DNA of 64,000 nucleotides from Arthrobacter sp. CAN_C5 (GTDB lineage Bacteria; Actinomycetota; Actinomycetes; Actinomycetales; Micrococcaceae): positions 434,001-498,000 of the forward strand of contig NZ_JAGGMZ010000001.1 in assembly GCF_017875735.1 (NCBI RefSeq). The letters are read 5' to 3'. The position numbers were made by a program, and so were the translations under genes. Positions 25,182 to 33,804 of this stretch are shown here, piece after piece (the stretch's first letter is position 1; every line of letters starts with the position of its first letter). The notes under the pieces are model-generated. The model was not told where the DNA came from, searched no databases, and worked only from the letters and a program-made list of their open reading frames with translations.

Positions 25182-26356
25182 GCGACATCAACGGTATTCA
25201 AGGCACAGTCGATGAGCGCTTCGCCCCGGTGCGGGACGCGTTTACGGCTGCCTTCGAGGGGCGGCCCCGGATGGGTGCAGCCTTGGCGGTTCACCATCAG
25301 GGTGAGCTCGTGGTGGACCTCTGGGGCGGGGTGGCTGACGCTCGCGACTCGACTCCCTGGACCCGCGACACGTCAACGGTGGTCTTCTCCTGCACCAAGG
25401 GGATCATGTCAATCCTCATCGCTCGGCTCGTTGAAGCCGGCCGACTGGATTACGAAACACCGATCACCGACGTTTGGCCGGAGTTCGGCGCCCACGGTAA
25501 GGGCGGGGTTACCGTCGGTGACGCGCTGTCCCATCGGGCAGGAGTATCGGCGCCTCGACAGTCGGTAACACTTGAGGAAGCACTCGACTGGGAGACCATG
25601 ACCGAGTTGCTCGCTCGTCAGGAACCGCTGTGGGAGCCCGGCTCCGGCTACGGGTACCACGCGCTGACTCACGGCTGGATTACGGGTGAGATTATCCGTC
25701 GTGTCACTGGAAAAATGCCGGGTGAGTATCTGGCGGAAACCCTCGCAGGGCCGCTGGGTGCCGACCTGAGGGTAGGCGTGCCTGTGCACGAGCAGTTGAA
25801 TATTGCGCATCTTGAGGCTGGGGAGAGCCTGCGTGAGTTGGTCGAGATGCAGATTGCGGCTGCCGAACCCGGGGTCATTGACTGGCCGAACCACGCCATG
25901 ACACTGGGGGAGGCCTTCCCTCAGGAACTGGTGAGCCCCAACTCCGGCTTCAATCGGTCCGATGTCAGGGCTGGCTCGTTCCCCGGAGCTGGCGGCATCG
26001 CCACCGCCCGAGGGATGTCAGCTGCCTGGTCGTCGGTCATCCATGACACTGCCACGACTCGGCGACTCGACCCGACCGTCCTCAAGCTGGCTAACGAGGC
26101 ACGAAGCGAAGGTTCACCGGTGTTCCTCGCACCCGCACCGTGGCCGCGTTGGGGCGCTGGTTTCCAGCTCGACTCGGAGGCGCGGCACTACGTTTCTGCC
26201 AACGGGTTCGGTCACGACGGCGCCGGAGGGCAGGTGTCGTTCGCCGAACCGGAGCTGGGTCTCAGCATCGCGTTCGTGACCAACTGGATGGAAGCCGGCG
26301 ACGACCAAAGGGCCACGAGCATCGTCGACGAGCTGCGCACGATCCTCGTCAGCTAA
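25178..26356 (+). CDS. Serine hydrolase of the beta-lactamase/EstB family
   Basis: The 392-residue cytosolic protein has the class C beta-lactamase/esterase fold. The nucleophile motif S-x-x-K is seen as FSCTKGIMSI, and the family tyrosine motif as GYGYHALTHGWITGEI. The third motif region is near NGFGHDGAGGQVSFAEPEL. Such proteins are usually esterases (EstB) rather than drug-inactivating enzymes. GTG 25178 overlaps the glycosidase stop by three bases, so it belongs to the same sugar operon. Its job may be to remove acyl groups from the imported sugar. The longer frame upstream is not used. Confidence 0.85.
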   Translation: MSDINGIQGTVDERFAPVRDAFTAAFEGRPRMGAALAVHHQGELVVDLWGGVADARDSTPWTRDTSTVVFSCTKGIMSILIARLVEAGRLDYETPITDVWPEFGAHGKGGVTVGDALSHRAGVSAPRQSVTLEEALDWETMTELLARQEPLWEPGSGYGYHALTHGWITGEIIRRVTGKMPGEYLAETLAGPLGADLRVGVPVHEQLNIAHLEAGESLRELVEMQIAAAEPGVIDWPNHAMTLGEAFPQELVSPNSGFNRSDVRAGSFPGAGGIATARGMSAAWSSVIHDTATTRRLDPTVLKLANEARSEGSPVFLAPAPWPRWGAGFQLDSEARHYVSANGFGHDGAGGQVSFAEPELGLSIAFVTNWMEAGDDQRATSIVDELRTILVS

Positions 26357-26496
26357 ACGACGAATACTGCGCCTGCTCCGGTCGGTGTCTGGTTGAGTAT
26401 CGGCGTTGAAGAGTCCCGCAGCGGACGAAGGGTGGGACTGCTGAAGGTTCAGGTGACAGTTGGAATTGATAGTTTCTGCTGTGGAAGACTGCTGGC

Positions 26497-27729
26497 ATGG
26501 AGGTTCTAGCGCGCGATCACGACCTCGTCCTCTTCGGCGCGACCGGCTTCGTCGGTGAACTGATCGCCGGATATCTTGCGAACCATGCTCCTCCGGACCT
26601 GCGCGTGGGACTGGCGGGGAGATCGAGGGTGAAGCTCGAGGCCGTACGCTCCAGGCTGCCCGCCGCCGCACAGGACTGGGCCCTCATTGAGGCCGATTCG
26701 GAGCGTCCTGACTCGCTCGCGGCGCTTGCCGCGGGCACTAGGGTTCTCTTCACCACGGTGGGTCCCTACGCGAAGTATGGGCTGCCGGTTGTCGAGGCGT
26801 GTGCCCGCGCCGGCACCCACTACGGGGATCTGACGGGTGAGGTGTCTTTCGTCCGTGAAGCCATCGACCGTTGGGACGCCCTGGCAAGGACTACAGGTGC
26901 ACGGATCGTCCATGCGTGCGGCTACGACTCCGTCCCGTCCGACCTCGCGGTGCTTCTCCTGCACCAGGCTGCGGAGGCCGATGGTGCGGGTGGACTAACC
27001 GAGGTGCAGCTCGTCGCCAGGGCGAAGGGCGGCTTCAGCGGCGGCACTATCGAGTCGATGCGTGGGCAGTTCGACGGTATGCGGGCGGACCCTGTACTGC
27101 GATCGCTCGCGGACGATCCCTACTCCCTCAGTCCGGACCGGACGGCGGAGCCCCCGACCAGGCAGCCGTCGGATCTGGGGTGGGTCGGTCGGTCGGAGGA
27201 CGGCCAGCGGACCGCTCCCTTCATCATGGCGTCGGCAAACACGCGGATCGTGCGTCGCAGTAACGCCCTGCAGAGTTGGGCCTACGGCAGGTCCCTGCGA
27301 TACAGCGAGGTGATGGGCATGGGGCGCGGGCCCGTCGGCGCCGTCATTGCCGGAGCGACGGCGCTCGGTCTACGGGTGTTCGGAGCCGCGCTGGCCCTTC
27401 CTCTCACGAGGAAACTACTGGACCGCGTCCTTCCGGCGTCCGGTGAGGGCCCGAGTGAGGCCGCGCGACGCTCAGGCTGGTTCCATTCTCAGGTGACTGC
27501 TTCCACGGAGAGCGGCCGGCGGTACCGGGTCGTCGCAGCCGGGCCCGGCGACCCGGGATACGCCGCCACCGCCGTGATGGCCGGTGAGGCCGCGCTCTCA
27601 CTTGCCTTGGACGGCGACCGCCTGCCGCCCATCACAGGATCGCTGACCCCGGCGACTGCCCTCGGCGTCGTCCTGGTGGAGCGGCTGCGCTCCGCAGGCC
27701 ATACCTACGAGGTCATTTCCCTCACCTGA
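26497..27729 (+). CDS. Saccharopine dehydrogenase-like NAD(P)-binding protein (trans-acting enoyl reductase type)
   Basis: The 410-residue protein begins with a Rossmann fold: HDLVLFGATGFVGELIAGYL, with GATGFVG as the nucleotide loop, followed by GLAGRSRVKLEAVRSRLP. Sequences like YAKYGLPVVEACARAGTHYG and GYDSVPSDLAVLLLH match the actinobacterial group that includes the trans-acting enoyl reductase of mycobacterial lipid synthesis. One or two hydrophobic stretches near residue 275-300 suggest membrane association. The substrate is unknown. It stands alone, 140 bases after the sugar operon, and converges on the IlvD gene. Confidence 0.83.
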   Translation: MEVLARDHDLVLFGATGFVGELIAGYLANHAPPDLRVGLAGRSRVKLEAVRSRLPAAAQDWALIEADSERPDSLAALAAGTRVLFTTVGPYAKYGLPVVEACARAGTHYGDLTGEVSFVREAIDRWDALARTTGARIVHACGYDSVPSDLAVLLLHQAAEADGAGGLTEVQLVARAKGGFSGGTIESMRGQFDGMRADPVLRSLADDPYSLSPDRTAEPPTRQPSDLGWVGRSEDGQRTAPFIMASANTRIVRRSNALQSWAYGRSLRYSEVMGMGRGPVGAVIAGATALGLRVFGAALALPLTRKLLDRVLPASGEGPSEAARRSGWFHSQVTASTESGRRYRVVAAGPGDPGYAATAVMAGEAALSLALDGDRLPPITGSLTPATALGVVLVERLRSAGHTYEVISLT

Positions 27730-27913
27730 CGAAAGCCGTATCGGATCACAGACCGTCCCAGTGGGTCTCGAAAACCTAATGGATGCATGACCCTGGCACG
27801 AGACAGTTCCGTTGGATGCTGCCGTAGTGCCGGGAGTGGAAATCAATAGTTCCCTTGTGCCACGGATCGTCAGTAAGGAGATCGGATAAGAGCGGCTAGG
27901 AGTCGGTACCGAA

Positions 27914-29662
27914 TCAGATCTCTTGGATCCGGCCCTGAAGGAAGCGGAAGTCGCAGCCCTCGTCCGCCTGGGTTACCTCAGTGACAAACAGCTTCCGATA
28001 GCCACGCTCCGGAACCACTGGGACTGCCGGACCGATCGACTCTTTACGTCGAGCCAGTTCAGCATCGGATACCTCCAATTGGATCAGCCGCCGGCTCACA
28101 CTCAGTGTGATCGTATCCCCGGTCTGCACCAGCCGCAGCGGACCACCTACAGCAGACTCCGGTGTCACATGCAGCACCACCGCGCCGGCTGCGGTGCCGG
28201 ACATCCTGCCGTCCGAGATGCGCACCATGTCGCGGACACCCTGGGAAGCGAGCTTCTTCGGGATGGGTAGGTATCCGGCTTCGGGCATGCCGGGTGCTCC
28301 GACCGGTCCAATGTTCTTCAACACCAGGACCGAATCGGCGGTGACGTCCAGATCGGGGTCATCGATCCGCGCCGCCAGGTCTGCCGTGTTCTCGAACACC
28401 ACAGCGGGTCCGGTGTGCTCCAGCAGTGCTGGCGAAACTGCGGCCTGCTTGATGATCGCCCCGCCCGGAGCCAGATTCCCGCGAAGGAACGCGAGGCTTC
28501 CCTCCGGATACACCGGGTTGGAGAGCGGTCGGATGATGTCCTGCGGGAAGCCGGGGCCTGCGTCGTCAATCTCCTCACCCAGCGTCCTACCGGTCACGGT
28601 TGGCACGTCCCGATGAATCATCGACCCCAGTTCCCGCAGCACTGCGGGAACGCCGCCCGCCCGATGAAAGTCCTCCATGTAGTACTTCCCCGAGGGTTTG
28701 AGATCCACTAACACGGGTGTCTCCGTGCTCATCCGGTCCAGCTGCTCCAGGGACAACCGGATCCCCAGCCGACCAGCCACTGCGGTCAGGTGGATGATCG
28801 CGTTGGTTGATCCGCCGATGGCCAGCAGCACACGCAGCCCGTTTTCGAACGACTCCCGGGTCAGGATGGTGTTCATCTTCGTCCCAGCCGCCGCCAAAGC
28901 GACAGCCTGGGTCCCGGTCGCCTCAGCGATCCGCACCCGGTCAGCCGTGACCGCGGGAGCCGACGCCGATCCCGGCATCGCTATCCCCATCGCCTCGGTC
29001 AGGCAGGCCATGGTGCTGGCAGTGCCCATCACCGAGCAGGTACCGACGCTGCCGACCAGACGCGAGTTCACGTCGTCGATCTCTGGTTTGGAAATTTCCC
29101 CACCCCGGAACTTGCCCCAGAACGCTCGGCAGTCGGTGCACGCACCCACCCGCTCGCCCCGGTAGCCGCCGGTCAGCATTGAGCCGGTCACCAGCGAAAT
29201 CGCCGGCACCCCCGCCGACGCAGCACCCATCAGTTGGGCCGGCACGGTCTTGTCACAGCCGCCGATCAGCACGACGGCGTCCATCGGCTGGGCCCGGATC
29301 ATCTCCTCCGTGTCCATCGACATCAGATTCCGCAGGAACATGCTGGTCGGCTGCGAAAAGCTCTCGTGAATGGAGATCGTGGGGAAGTCCACCGGCAACC
29401 CACCAGCGAGCATCACCCCACGCTTCACCGCCTCCAGCAGCGCCGGCATGTTGCCGTGGCACGGGTTGAAGCCGCAGCCCGTGTTAATGATCCCGATCAC
29501 CGGCCGGTCCAGGGCGTCGTCGGAATACCCGGCACCCTTGATGAACGCCTTCCGCAGGAACAGCGAGAACTCGGCGTCCCCGTAGTTGGTCAGACCCTTG
29601 CGGATGCCGGTGGCGGGAATACCGCCGGGAGCTGAAGACGCGCGGGCAGCGGCTTCACTCAC
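27914..29662 (-). CDS. IlvD/Edd family dehydratase (sugar-acid or dihydroxy-acid type)
   Basis: The 582-residue protein is a full-length member of the IlvD/Edd family of iron-sulfur dehydratases. These convert a 2,3-dihydroxy acid to a 2-keto-3-deoxy acid. Cluster-ligand cysteines are visible in TGCGFNPCHGNMPA, in LIGGCDKTVPAQLMG and in VGSVGTCSVMGTASTMACL; the C-terminal ISDGRMSGTAAGAVVLHVTPE is diagnostic. Length and the CNPCH-like motif resemble the arabonate/xylonate dehydratase branch more than housekeeping IlvD. It is the last gene of the large GntR-linked operon; the GTG start overlaps the previous stop (GTGA). It may act on a sugar acid processed with the DapA-like aldolase. Confidence 0.87.
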   Translation of the reverse strand: MSEAAARASSAPGGIPATGIRKGLTNYGDAEFSLFLRKAFIKGAGYSDDALDRPVIGIINTGCGFNPCHGNMPALLEAVKRGVMLAGGLPVDFPTISIHESFSQPTSMFLRNLMSMDTEEMIRAQPMDAVVLIGGCDKTVPAQLMGAASAGVPAISLVTGSMLTGGYRGERVGACTDCRAFWGKFRGGEISKPEIDDVNSRLVGSVGTCSVMGTASTMACLTEAMGIAMPGSASAPAVTADRVRIAEATGTQAVALAAAGTKMNTILTRESFENGLRVLLAIGGSTNAIIHLTAVAGRLGIRLSLEQLDRMSTETPVLVDLKPSGKYYMEDFHRAGGVPAVLRELGSMIHRDVPTVTGRTLGEEIDDAGPGFPQDIIRPLSNPVYPEGSLAFLRGNLAPGGAIIKQAAVSPALLEHTGPAVVFENTADLAARIDDPDLDVTADSVLVLKNIGPVGAPGMPEAGYLPIPKKLASQGVRDMVRISDGRMSGTAAGAVVLHVTPESAVGGPLRLVQTGDTITLSVSRRLIQLEVSDAELARRKESIGPAVPVVPERGYRKLFVTEVTQADEGCDFRFLQGRIQEI

Positions 29663-30867
29663 CGGAACGCGGGGACGCCGGTGATGTGGTTGCCCAGGAT
29701 CAGGGTGTGCACCTCGTCGGTACCCTCATAGGTCCTGACGCTCTCCAGGTTGTTCGCGTGCCGCAGCGGCGAGTAATCCAGGGTGACGCCATTGCCGCCG
29801 AGCATCGCCCGCGCCTCACGGCAGATCGCAATCGCCTCGCGGCAGTTGTTCAGCTTGCCCACCGAGATCTGGTACGGCTGCAGGGTCCCGGCATCCTTCA
29901 ACCGGCCCAGCTGCAGCGCGAGCAGTGTGCCCTTGTTGATCTCCAACGCCATATTCACCAGTTTCTCCTGCGTCAGCTGGTAGCCGGACAGCGGCTTCCC
30001 GAACTGCAGACGCTCCTGCGAGTAGGCCAGCGCCGTGAGGTAGCTATCGCGGGCAGCACCCATGGCACCCCAGATGATGCCGTAGCGTGCCTCGTTCAGG
30101 CACTCGAACGGGCCGCGCAGTCCCTTGGCGTTCGGGAGCATCGCGCCCTCCGGCAACCGGATGTCCGTCAGGGTGATGTCGCACTGGATGGAAGCCCGCA
30201 TGGAGAGCTTCTGCTTGATCGGCGTCGCCACGAACCCCGGGCTGTCGGTCGGCACCACGAAGCCGCGGATTCCGTCGTCGGTCATCGCCCAGATGATGGC
30301 CAGCTTCGCCACCGAAGCCAGGCCGATCCAGCGCTTGGCACCGTTGAGGATCCAGTCGGACCCGTCGCGTTTCGCGAAGGTCTGCATCGCGCCGGGGTCG
30401 GACCCGGCAGTCGGCTCGGTCAGCCCGAACGCGCCGATCGCGGTACCGGCAGCCATCTGCGGCAGCCACTCGGTCTTCTGCTCCTCCGAGCCGTGCTTGT
30501 AGATGGCGCTCATCGCCAACGAGCCCTGCACCGACACGAAGGTCCGCAGACCCGAATCGCCAGCCTCCAACTCCAACGCCGCCAGGCCGTACTCCACCGA
30601 CGACTTCCCGGGGCAGCCGTAGCCCTTCAGGTGCATGCCGAGCAGTCCCAGCTCAGCCATCTGCGGGACGATCTCCATCGGGAAGACGGCGTCGTCGTAC
30701 CACTGGGCGATGTTCGGCTTGATCTCGCTGTCCACGAAGGACCGCACGGTCTCCCGCAGGGTGATTTCCTCGGGGGAGAGGAGCGTATCAATACCGATCA
30801 GGTCTGATATGTCAGTCATGGTTCTGCTTTCAATGGTTGAGGAGGTCACTGGGGATCCTGCTTTCAC
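29659..30867 (-). CDS. Acyl-CoA dehydrogenase, glutaryl-CoA dehydrogenase-like
   Basis: The product of about 390-402 residues is a flavoprotein of the acyl-CoA dehydrogenase family. Signature 1 is FGLTEPTAGSDPGAM and the catalytic-base region is ESVRTYEGTDEVHTLILG, where the Glu of YEGT is the base in glutaryl-CoA dehydrogenases. VSVQGSLAMSAIYKHGSEEQ is also typical of that subgroup. The expected reaction is oxidative decarboxylation of glutaryl-CoA to crotonyl-CoA, or plain oxidation of a related dicarboxyl-CoA. GTG 30867 overlaps the CoA-transferase stop as GTGA; ATG 30819 is an alternative that would remove 16 non-conserved residues. Confidence 0.87.
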   Translation of the reverse strand: MKAGSPVTSSTIESRTMTDISDLIGIDTLLSPEEITLRETVRSFVDSEIKPNIAQWYDDAVFPMEIVPQMAELGLLGMHLKGYGCPGKSSVEYGLAALELEAGDSGLRTFVSVQGSLAMSAIYKHGSEEQKTEWLPQMAAGTAIGAFGLTEPTAGSDPGAMQTFAKRDGSDWILNGAKRWIGLASVAKLAIIWAMTDDGIRGFVVPTDSPGFVATPIKQKLSMRASIQCDITLTDIRLPEGAMLPNAKGLRGPFECLNEARYGIIWGAMGAARDSYLTALAYSQERLQFGKPLSGYQLTQEKLVNMALEINKGTLLALQLGRLKDAGTLQPYQISVGKLNNCREAIAICREARAMLGGNGVTLDYSPLRHANNLESVRTYEGTDEVHTLILGNHITGVPAFR

Positions 30868-32066
30868 TGTAGGTGGTGGAGTGCGGGAATGGCGGGGAGG
30901 GCAAAGGCGGCGCCATTGTGCTCGCCGAGGAGGGGTGGCGGACGCCGGTAGCGGGCGGGGGTCCCGGACAGGTGGATGGGGTTGGCGACCTGCTGGCTCG
31001 TCCGTGACCCGTCAGCATTGGCGATCTCGACGACGGGGGCGAGGCCCAGCGTGTCCGCCAGTTCCAGCGCCTCGACAATCGAGTTCACCTTCCCGGCGGG
31101 CACACCGGCGATACTGAGCAGCTCCGACCAGTCAGCGGCGGACTTCGAGCCCAGCTGCTCTTCCAGCAGGGACTTCAGGACCACCCGGTTGGCCACCCGG
31201 TTCGAGTTCCCGGCGAACCGTTCATCGTCGGCGAGCTCGGGCACGCCGAGCACCCGGACCAGTCCGGCAAACTGCTTGTCAGTCCCGACGGCGACGGCCA
31301 GCGGACCATCGGCGGTTCGCAGCGTCTCATACGGCGCGATGCTCGGGTGCGCGTTGCCCATCCGCTGCGGCGATTCACCGGTTGCCAGGGTGCTCGACGC
31401 CTGGTTCACCAGCCCCGACAGCAGCGACGACAACAGGTTCACATCCACCCGCTGACCGACACCAGTCTGCTCCAGCGATCTTAGGGCGGCGAGAATCCCG
31501 ACGACGGCGTTTTGCCCGGTCACCACGTCCACCAGTGCGACGCCGACCTTGCTCGGCTCGGAATCCAGCCCACCGGTGACGCTCATCAGCCCGCCGACGG
31601 CCTGCACCAGCAGGTCATAGCCCGGCAGGTGCGCGCCGGCGGCGCTCCCGAACCCGGTGATGGAGCAGTAGATCAGGTCCGGGCGCCGGTCATTAAGGGA
31701 CTCGTAGTCCAGCCCGAACCGCTCCATGATGCCGGGCCGGAAGTTCTCGATCACGACGTCGGCCGTCAACGCGATCTCCAGCGCAGCGGCCTGCCCCTCT
31801 TCAGTGGTCAGATCGCACACCACCGAGCGCTTGTTACGGTTCACGCTGGAGAAATAGGTGCCTACCCCGTACTCGTCCACGGGAGGCGTCCAGCTGCGGG
31901 TGTCGTCACCGGAGGGGCTTTCCACCTTGATGACGTCGGCCCCGAAATCGGCCAGCATCATTGAGGCGAACGGTCCCGCGAGCACCCGGGAGAAGTCGGC
32001 TACCTTGATGCCGTCCAGGGGTCCCGCCGGGAACCCGTCGTCGGAGGGGCTACTCATGACCGCCAT
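30864..32066 (-). CDS. CaiB/BaiF family type III CoA-transferase
   Basis: The 400-residue protein moves CoA between carboxylic acids, with an aspartyl-CoA intermediate. The family start LDGIKVADFSRVLAGPFASM is clear, and the catalytic Asp is in the conserved GYDLLVQAVGGLMSVTGG. Beside a glutaryl-CoA-dehydrogenase-like gene it is plausibly a glutarate-type or hydroxyacid CoA-transferase taking CoA from succinyl-CoA. The start is ATG 32066 or ATG 32057; both overlap the end of the FAH-family gene. The C-terminal 30 residues are low complexity. Confidence 0.88.
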   Translation of the reverse strand: MAVMSSPSDDGFPAGPLDGIKVADFSRVLAGPFASMMLADFGADVIKVESPSGDDTRSWTPPVDEYGVGTYFSSVNRNKRSVVCDLTTEEGQAAALEIALTADVVIENFRPGIMERFGLDYESLNDRRPDLIYCSITGFGSAAGAHLPGYDLLVQAVGGLMSVTGGLDSEPSKVGVALVDVVTGQNAVVGILAALRSLEQTGVGQRVDVNLLSSLLSGLVNQASSTLATGESPQRMGNAHPSIAPYETLRTADGPLAVAVGTDKQFAGLVRVLGVPELADDERFAGNSNRVANRVVLKSLLEEQLGSKSAADWSELLSIAGVPAGKVNSIVEALELADTLGLAPVVEIANADGSRTSQQVANPIHLSGTPARYRRPPPLLGEHNGAAFALPAIPALHHLQ

Positions 32067-32955
32067 GGCCTTCCTGATGAACGCTGTCTTCCCGACCAGA
32101 GCCAGCTTCCTGGTCGACCACCGGGTTGCTGAGCACGCCGACGCCCGGAATGCGGCACTCCGCCACGTCGCCCGCCCTGATGTGCACGGCGCCGGGGGTG
32201 CCGGTGGAGATGATGTCGCCGGGGTAGAGCGGCATCACCTTGCTGTGGAAGCTGACCAGGTACTCGGGGGAGTACCTCATGTTGCCCACCACGTTGCTGC
32301 GGTGCACCTCGCCGTTGATCACGGTGGACACCTCGACGGCGGCCAGCGACCCGGCGTCGTCGGCCACCTCAGAGAGGGGCACGATCTCCGGCCCGAAGGA
32401 GAAGAAGCTGGGGAAGTTCTTGGACCGGGTGAGGAACCGGGGGTTCTTCTCCAGGATGTCCTCGGCCGTCTGGTCCAGCAGGGTCACGACGCCGGCCACG
32501 TAGGACAGCGCGTCCTCCGGCTCCACGTCGCGGCAGTAGCTGCCGATGACGAGGCCCAGCTCGGCTTCGGCGGTGGTGCGCACGCTCTGGTGCGGGATGG
32601 TGATGTTTTCGCCCGGCCCGATGATGGTGTGGTCCCCCTTGATGAACGACGCCGGCTCGTCCGGGACGCCCTCGGACAGGTCGGACGCATGCTCCATATA
32701 GTTCAGGCCGATGCCCCACAGCATCCGGGGATGCCGGTACGGGGCGCCGAAGGTTACCGAGCCGCGGTCACGGAACACCGCGTTGTCCGCCGACTCGGCG
32801 AAGGACTCCAGTTTCCCGAGCGAATCGGTGGCCAGCAGCTCCAACAGGTCACCGGTGAAGCCTGGAATGAGGTCGCGCACCAGCGCGACACCGCGCTCGG
32901 GGTGGATCACTGCGGCGAGTTCGTCGCCGCCTTCGCGGACTGAGGCCAGATGCAT
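32050..32955 (-). CDS. Fumarylacetoacetate hydrolase (FAH) family protein
   Basis: The 301-residue protein contains the FAH fold. Motifs are ILWGIGLNYMEHASD-like sequence (WGIGLNYMEHASDLSEG), FIKGDHTIIGPGENITIP, the metal-binding acidic pair in TAEAELGLVIGSYCRDVEP, and the terminal DIISTGTPGAVHIRAGD. Family members hydrolyse C-C bonds of 2,4-diketo acids, decarboxylate oxaloacetate, or dehydrate 2-keto-3-deoxy sugar acids. In this operon, with an IlvD-type dehydratase and a DapA-like aldolase, a role on a 2-keto acid intermediate is likely. The 3' end overlaps the CoA-transferase by up to 17 bases. Confidence 0.87.
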   Translation of the reverse strand: MHLASVREGGDELAAVIHPERGVALVRDLIPGFTGDLLELLATDSLGKLESFAESADNAVFRDRGSVTFGAPYRHPRMLWGIGLNYMEHASDLSEGVPDEPASFIKGDHTIIGPGENITIPHQSVRTTAEAELGLVIGSYCRDVEPEDALSYVAGVVTLLDQTAEDILEKNPRFLTRSKNFPSFFSFGPEIVPLSEVADDAGSLAAVEVSTVINGEVHRSNVVGNMRYSPEYLVSFHSKVMPLYPGDIISTGTPGAVHIRAGDVAECRIPGVGVLSNPVVDQEAGSGREDSVHQEGHGGHE

Positions 32956-33030
32956 GGTCAGAGCTTCTTTCTGTTCAGAGTCGAGAGATACAGAGTCGAG
33001 GGGGTCACGAAAGGTCAGGAACAGCAGCGG

Positions 33031-33804
33031 CTAGTACGCGCGGACCAGGCCGCCGTCGCAGCGGATCTGCTCGCCCGTCACGTAGGCGGCGGGGACGCTG
33101 GCGAGGAACGCGACGACGGCGCCAAACTCCTCGGGCGCTCCGTACCGGCCGGCGGGGATGGTCTTTTCCGACGCGGCGCGGGCCTCGTCGGGGGTGCTGC
33201 CGGTCCGCTTGGCCGCCGCAGCGTCGAGGGACGCCACCCGGTCCGTGTCGATCCGGCCCGGGAGCACCATGTTCACGGTGACGCCGTCGGCCGCCACTTC
33301 GGCGGCGAGCGTCTTGAGGTAGCCGGCCAGCCCGGCCCGGCCGATATTGGAGAGTGCCAGATTGGGCAGCGGCTGCTGGACGCCACTGGACCCGACGGCG
33401 ACGATGCGCCCCCAGCCGCGCTCGCGCATGCCGGGCAGCACCAGGTTGGTCAGGCGCATGTGCTGCAGCAGCAGCTGGTGTACGGCGGCGAGGGCTTGTG
33501 CGTCGCTGACGTCAGCTGCACCCCCGGGAGGCGGGCCGCCGCTGTTGAGGATCAGCACGTCGATCGGCCCGAAAGCCTTCCCGGCGGCCTCGACCAGCGC
33601 GGCGGGGGCGCCGTCGTCGGTCAGGTCCATCGCGATCCCGACGGCGGAGGGCAGCTTGGCCGCTTCGGCCTGCACCACGTCCTCGCGGCGCGCGGCGAGG
33701 ACCACGTTGGCGCCCTCGTCGGCCAGCGCCTGGGCAATGGCCAGGCCGATGCCCGAGCTCGCGCCCGGCACCAGTACATTCTTCCCCTTGAGTCCGGTAT
33801 CCAT
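33031..33804 (-). CDS. SDR family oxidoreductase
   Basis: The 257-residue protein is a classical short-chain dehydrogenase: nucleotide loop VPGASSGIGLAIAQALADEG, NSGG in place of NNAG (VLILNSGGPPPGGAADVS), and a late GEQIRCDGGLV. The usual YxxxK active site is replaced by the segment LALSNIGRAGLAGYLKTLAAE, where the catalytic Tyr is not evident, as in the BphB-like/3-oxoacyl reductase side group with NIGRAG. It may still reduce a keto acid, but catalysis by the standard triad is uncertain. It overlaps the aldolase gene stop by one base (TGATG). Confidence 0.85.
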   Translation of the reverse strand: MDTGLKGKNVLVPGASSGIGLAIAQALADEGANVVLAARREDVVQAEAAKLPSAVGIAMDLTDDGAPAALVEAAGKAFGPIDVLILNSGGPPPGGAADVSDAQALAAVHQLLLQHMRLTNLVLPGMRERGWGRIVAVGSSGVQQPLPNLALSNIGRAGLAGYLKTLAAEVAADGVTVNMVLPGRIDTDRVASLDAAAAKRTGSTPDEARAASEKTIPAGRYGAPEEFGAVVAFLASVPAAYVTGEQIRCDGGLVRAY

